Shown in pieces: positions 6,172 through 8,546 of a stretch of DNA of 8,546 bases. Made by a program: the position numbers and the translations under genes. The DNA is from Thermoplasmata archaeon (GTDB lineage: Archaea > Thermoplasmatota > Thermoplasmata > Lutacidiplasmatales > UBA184): positions 1 to 8,546 of the forward strand of contig JAJZMW010000066.1 of assembly GCA_021848165.1 (NCBI GenBank), read 5' to 3'. The notes beneath the pieces were generated by a model, which had not been told where the DNA came from, did no database searches, and saw nothing but the letters and a program-made list of their open reading frames with translations. Within the stretch, counting starts at the first letter, position 1. The number at the start of each line of letters is the position of its first letter.

Positions 6172-6791
6172 GGGACGTCCTCCCGGGCGATCGAGCTCGC
6201 GCCGGCGCGGACCCGGTCCCCGACCGCGACGCTGGGGGTGAGTCGTTCGGCGGGGAAGAGGACGTCCACGCGGGAGCCGAGCACGATCATGCCGAAGCGC
6301 TCTCCCTTATCAAGGCGGGCGCCGGGTCGGACGAAGGAGACGAGGCGACGGGCGAGGATCCCCGTGATCTGGACGACCTCGATCGACCCGTAGGCGGAGT
6401 CGAACCGGTAGCGTCGCTGCCGATTGTGGAGCGCGTCGGAGCGGTACGCCGGACGGTAGGCGGAGCCGCGATCGTCCATCTCGCGCACGGTCCCCGGAGC
6501 GGGGGCCCGATTGACGTGGACGTTCGTGACGCTCATGAAGACGGCGACGCGCCAGCGATCCCCCTCCCGCTCGACCCGGTGGACGCGCCCGTCCGCGGCG
6601 CTCACGAGACCGGGCCCGATCGTTCGCTCCGGGTCGCGGAAGAAGACGGCGAAGAAGATCGCGAGCCCGGCGAGCCCGACGGCGAGTCCGACGAACGCCG
6701 GGGGCGCGGACCCGAGACCGGCGAGCGCCACCGAGAGAGCGGCGAGCGCCGCCGGGGGACCCACGAACTTTGCGGCCCCGGGCGCGAACAT
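6168..6791 (-). CDS. asd: Archaetidylserine decarboxylase proenzyme (short PSD type)
   Basis: Decarboxylates archaetidylserine to archaetidylethanolamine with a pyruvoyl cofactor made by self-cleavage. Family landmarks are FFRDPER (50-56), SAADGRV (64-70), VFMSVTNVHVNRAPAPG (84-100), and FGMIVLGSRVDVLFP (166-180). Cleavage is expected between Gly172 and Ser173 of the LGS motif, with Ser173 becoming the pyruvoyl group, to give a beta chain of 172 and an alpha chain of about 35 residues. The N-terminus has hydrophobic stretches at about 14-51, which fits membrane attachment. The 207-residue length is normal for the short class found in archaea and some bacteria. The gene starts 12 nt after the uS10 stop and overlaps the pssA start by 4 nt, consecutive enzymes in consecutive genes. 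No clear Shine-Dalgarno sequence precedes the ATG, so translation may be coupled to uS10. Confidence 0.93.
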   Translation of the reverse strand: MFAPGAAKFVGPPAALAALSVALAGLGSAPPAFVGLAVGLAGLAIFFAVFFRDPERTIGPGLVSAADGRVHRVEREGDRWRVAVFMSVTNVHVNRAPAPGTVREMDDRGSAYRPAYRSDALHNRQRRYRFDSAYGSIEVVQITGILARRLVSFVRPGARLDKGERFGMIVLGSRVDVLFPAERLTPSVAVGDRVRAGASSIAREDVP

Positions 6792-6803
6792 GCGCCGGGC
6801 CGT

Positions 6804-7115
6804 TCAGCTCGTCAGGACGATCTCGATGTTGACGCCGTCCGGGACCTGGATGCGCATCACCTGGCGCAGCGCGCGCTCGTCGGCGTCGATGTCGATGAGC
6901 CGCTTGTGGATGCGCATCTCCCAGTGGTCGATCGTGCTCGTCCCGCCGCCGTCCGGCCCCTTGCGCAGGGGGACCTTGAGGCGCTTGGTCGGAAGGGGGA
7001 TCGGGCCCGAGATGTGGACGCCGGTCTTCTGCGAGATCTCTCGGATCTGCTTGCAGATCGAGTCGACCTTCTTCGACTCGGTCCCGCTGAGCGAGATCCG
7101 TGCGACCTGCACCAT
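6804..7115 (-). CDS. rps10: Ribosomal protein uS10, archaeal type
   Basis: A 103-residue small-subunit protein of the 30S head. The archaeal/eukaryotic uS10 pattern is clear throughout: ARISLSGTESKKVDSICKQI (5-24), GPIPLPTKRLKVPLRKGPDG (37-56, the RNA-contacting loop), TIDHWEMRIHKRLIDI (61-76) and ADERALRQVMRIQVPDGVNI (78-97). Length and ends are typical, with no truncation. Adjacency to EF-1A (52-nt spacer) is a conserved archaeal arrangement. No separate promoter is visible in that spacer, so it is probably expressed from the EF-1A promoter, with its own strong ribosome-binding site. Confidence 0.98.
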   Translation of the reverse strand: MVQVARISLSGTESKKVDSICKQIREISQKTGVHISGPIPLPTKRLKVPLRKGPDGGGTSTIDHWEMRIHKRLIDIDADERALRQVMRIQVPDGVNIEIVLTS

Positions 7116-7126
7116 GGAACGACGAT

Positions 7127-7134
7127 CCCTCCTT
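7127..7134 (-). promoter_or_regulatory. Shine-Dalgarno site for uS10
   Basis: AAGGAGGG on the minus strand is complementary to the 16S rRNA 3' end and lies 11 nt before the ATG at 7115. It is the strongest ribosome-binding site seen in this operon. Confidence 0.75.
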
Positions 7135-7167
7135 CGATGGTCCGGTACGACGAGGACGCCCGGGCGC

Positions 7168-8448
7168 TTAGCCCTGACGCTTCTTGACGTCGGTGACGAC
7201 CCCGGCGGCGACGGTCTGCCCCATGTCGCGCACCGCGAAGCGGCCCAGCTGGGGGAACTCCTTGTAGCGCTCGAGCACGAGCGGGCGCTTCGGGGTGATC
7301 TCCACCACGGCGGCGTCGCCCGTCTTCAAGGTCTGCGGGTTCTCCTCGGCGGTCTGGCCCGTCTTCGGGTCGAGGCGCTTGAGCAGCTTCGTGAACTCGC
7401 AGGCGACCTGCGCCGTGTGGCAGTGGAAGACGGGGGTGTATCCCGCCGTGATCACGCTCGGGTGGTTGAGGACCTGGATGTTCGCCGTGAAGCTCTCGAC
7501 GACCGTCGGCGGGTTCGAGACCGGTCCGGCGACCTCGCCGCGGCGGATGTCGTTCTTGTCGATCCCGCGGACGTTGAACCCGATGTTGTCGCCCGGCTGG
7601 GCCTCGGGGACCTGCTCGTGGTGCATCTCGATCGACTTCACTTCCCCGGACTTGCCGCCCGGCATGAAGACGATCTTGTCGCCGATCTTGACCTTCCCCG
7701 TCTCGACGCGACCCACGGGGACGGTGCCGATCCCGGTGATCGTGTAGACGTCCTGGATCGGAAGCCGCAGCGGCTTGTCGGTCGGCTTCTCGGGGACCTT
7801 CAGGTTGTCGAGCGCCTGCAGCAGCGTCGGGCCCTTGAACCAGGGCATGTTGGGGCTCGGCTTGTTGATGTTGTCGTCCTTGAACGCGGAGATCGGGACG
7901 AAGACGACCTGCTCGGCGACCTTGAAGCCGACGTTCTTGAGCAGCTTCGTGAGGTCCTCCTTGATCCCCTCGAACTTCTTCTCGGCGTAGCCGACCTCTT
8001 GCCGGTCCATCTTGTTGACCGCGCAGATCAGCTGCGAGACGCCGAGCGTCCGGGAGAGGAAGATGTGCTCCTTGGTCTGCTCCTGCACGCCTTCCGCCGC
8101 CGAACAGACGAGCACCGCCGCGTCGGCCTGGCTCGTCCCCGTGATCATGTTCTTGACGAAGTCGCGGTGGCCGGGGGCGTCGATGATGGTGAAGTAGTAC
8201 TTCTGGGTGTCAAAGCGGCGGTGCGCGATGTCGATCGTGACCCCGCGCTCCCGCTCCTCCTTGAGGTCGTCCATGACCCAGGCGAACTCGAACGTCGCCT
8301 TCCCCTTCGCCTCGGCCTCGGCCCGGAACTTGTCGATCTCTTCCTGGCGGATGTAGCCGGTATCCAGCAACAGCCGCCCGACGGTGGTCGACTTTCCGTG
8401 ATCGACGTGGCCGATGAAGACGATGTTCAAGTGGGGCTTCTGTGCCAT
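7168..8448 (-). CDS. tuf: Translation elongation factor 1-alpha (aEF1A)
   Basis: The GTPase that carries aminoacyl-tRNA to the ribosomal A site. The 426-residue protein shows all G-domain motifs: GHVDHGKST (13-21, P-loop), the switch I Thr71 in RGVTIDIA (68-75), DAPGH (90-94), NKMD (145-148) and SAF (187-189). Domain II begins near 225 (RLPIQDVYTITGIGTVPVGR) and domain III near 325. Features of the archaeal/eukaryotic EF-1A rather than bacterial EF-Tu include the insertion after the P-loop with FAWVMDDLKEERERG (55-69) and FVKNMITGTSQADAAVLV (97-114). The frame extends to 8475, but the ATG at 8448 gives the family's MAQKPHLNIVFIGHVDHG start and is correctly spaced from the TATA box. It is the first gene of a five-gene run. 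Confidence 0.98.
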   Translation of the reverse strand: MAQKPHLNIVFIGHVDHGKSTTVGRLLLDTGYIRQEEIDKFRAEAEAKGKATFEFAWVMDDLKEERERGVTIDIAHRRFDTQKYYFTIIDAPGHRDFVKNMITGTSQADAAVLVCSAAEGVQEQTKEHIFLSRTLGVSQLICAVNKMDRQEVGYAEKKFEGIKEDLTKLLKNVGFKVAEQVVFVPISAFKDDNINKPSPNMPWFKGPTLLQALDNLKVPEKPTDKPLRLPIQDVYTITGIGTVPVGRVETGKVKIGDKIVFMPGGKSGEVKSIEMHHEQVPEAQPGDNIGFNVRGIDKNDIRRGEVAGPVSNPPTVVESFTANIQVLNHPSVITAGYTPVFHCHTAQVACEFTKLLKRLDPKTGQTAEENPQTLKTGDAAVVEITPKRPLVLERYKEFPQLGRFAVRDMGQTVAAGVVTDVKKRQG

Positions 8449-8482
8449 GGGGCCGGTCCTTCCGGGCGCGGCCAAAAGGTCC

Positions 8483-8494
8483 CCCTATATAGGA
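8483..8494 (-). promoter_or_regulatory. TATA box of the EF-1A operon
   Basis: TCCTATATAGGG on the minus strand (TATATA at 8486-8491) stands out in very GC-rich surroundings. Its centre is 40 nt before the EF-1A ATG, so transcription should begin near 8463 with a leader of about 15 nt. A purine-rich GGAAGGA (8457-8463) then lies at the very start of the leader. A canonical BRE is not evident just upstream. Confidence 0.75.
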
Positions 8495-8501
8495 GTTGTC
8501 A

Positions 8502-8541
8502 CGCGCGCCCTCCTCGGCGGAGCGAGAGCGTCGGGCGCGCG
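8502..8541. repeat. 9-bp inverted repeat upstream of the EF-1A TATA box
   Basis: CGCGCGCCC (8502-8510) and GGGCGCGCG (8533-8541) are perfect inverted copies with centres 31 bp apart, about three helical turns. A smaller CTCG/CGAG pair (8513-8516, 8523-8526) lies between them. The region from 8449 to the window end holds no gene apart from this and the promoter. It could be an upstream regulatory site, or chance in GC-rich DNA. Confidence 0.3.
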
Positions 8542-8546
8542 AGCCC

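Noticed and set aside
5278..6393. Plus-strand frame of 371 codons opposite pssA
   Set aside because: Almost entirely Arg, Glu, Asp and Gly, the usual antisense composition of a membrane-protein gene.
7116..7167. Possible separate promoter or tRNA in the EF-1A/uS10 spacer
   Set aside because: The spacer is only 52 nt, has no AT-rich box apart from the Shine-Dalgarno region, and is too short for a tRNA.

Overview
The window is very GC-rich archaeal DNA and almost entirely coding. The archaeal assignment rests on an EF-1A-type elongation factor with an archaeal uS10 directly behind it, two adjacent enzymes of archaeal phospholipid head-group synthesis, an archaeal-type (MptD/DUF372) dihydroneopterin aldolase, and TATA boxes about 40 nt before start codons. 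The citrate synthase has its catalytic residues at nearly the positions I recall for the Thermoplasma enzyme. A GC-rich member of Thermoplasmatota is my best guess, but it is an inference and not demonstrated.

Layout. (1) 2-829 (+): the 3' part of an unrecognised gene entering from the left edge. (2) 732-2250 (-): a three-gene cluster read right to left: a stand-alone Lrp/AsnC effector-binding (RAM) protein, a small three-helix membrane protein, and a DUF62-family S-adenosylmethionine hydrolase. (3) 2251-2410: a 160-nt divergent intergenic region with two AT islands in TATA-box positions and a 7-bp inverted repeat between them. (4) 2411-5026 (+): an MFS transporter followed by citrate synthase. 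(5) 4953-8448 (-): a tight five-gene run in the order EF-1A, uS10, archaetidylserine decarboxylase, archaetidylserine synthase, dihydroneopterin aldolase, headed by a clear TATA box at 8486-8491.

How the genes fit together. The decarboxylase and synthase catalyse consecutive steps (CDP-archaeol + serine to archaetidylserine, then to archaetidylethanolamine), overlap by 4 nt, and are probably translationally coupled. The aldolase makes a pterin intermediate for a folate/methanopterin-type C1 carrier. Both lipid and pterin genes appear to ride on a translation-factor transcript. The RAM protein and the MFS transporter diverge from a shared regulatory region, an arrangement typical of a regulator facing its target, but the ligand is unknown.

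The most notable points are: an 8-G run that appears to break the archaetidylserine synthase frame just before its end, so that adding one base restores an exact ATGA overlap with the next gene; the aldolase gene, which lies wholly inside the apparent readthrough of that frame; an Asp in place of the expected catalytic His in the SAM hydrolase; and two convergent gene pairs whose 3' ends overlap antisense. I found no tRNA, rRNA, CRISPR array, insertion sequence or convincing T-rich terminator, and no clearly novel multi-gene system.
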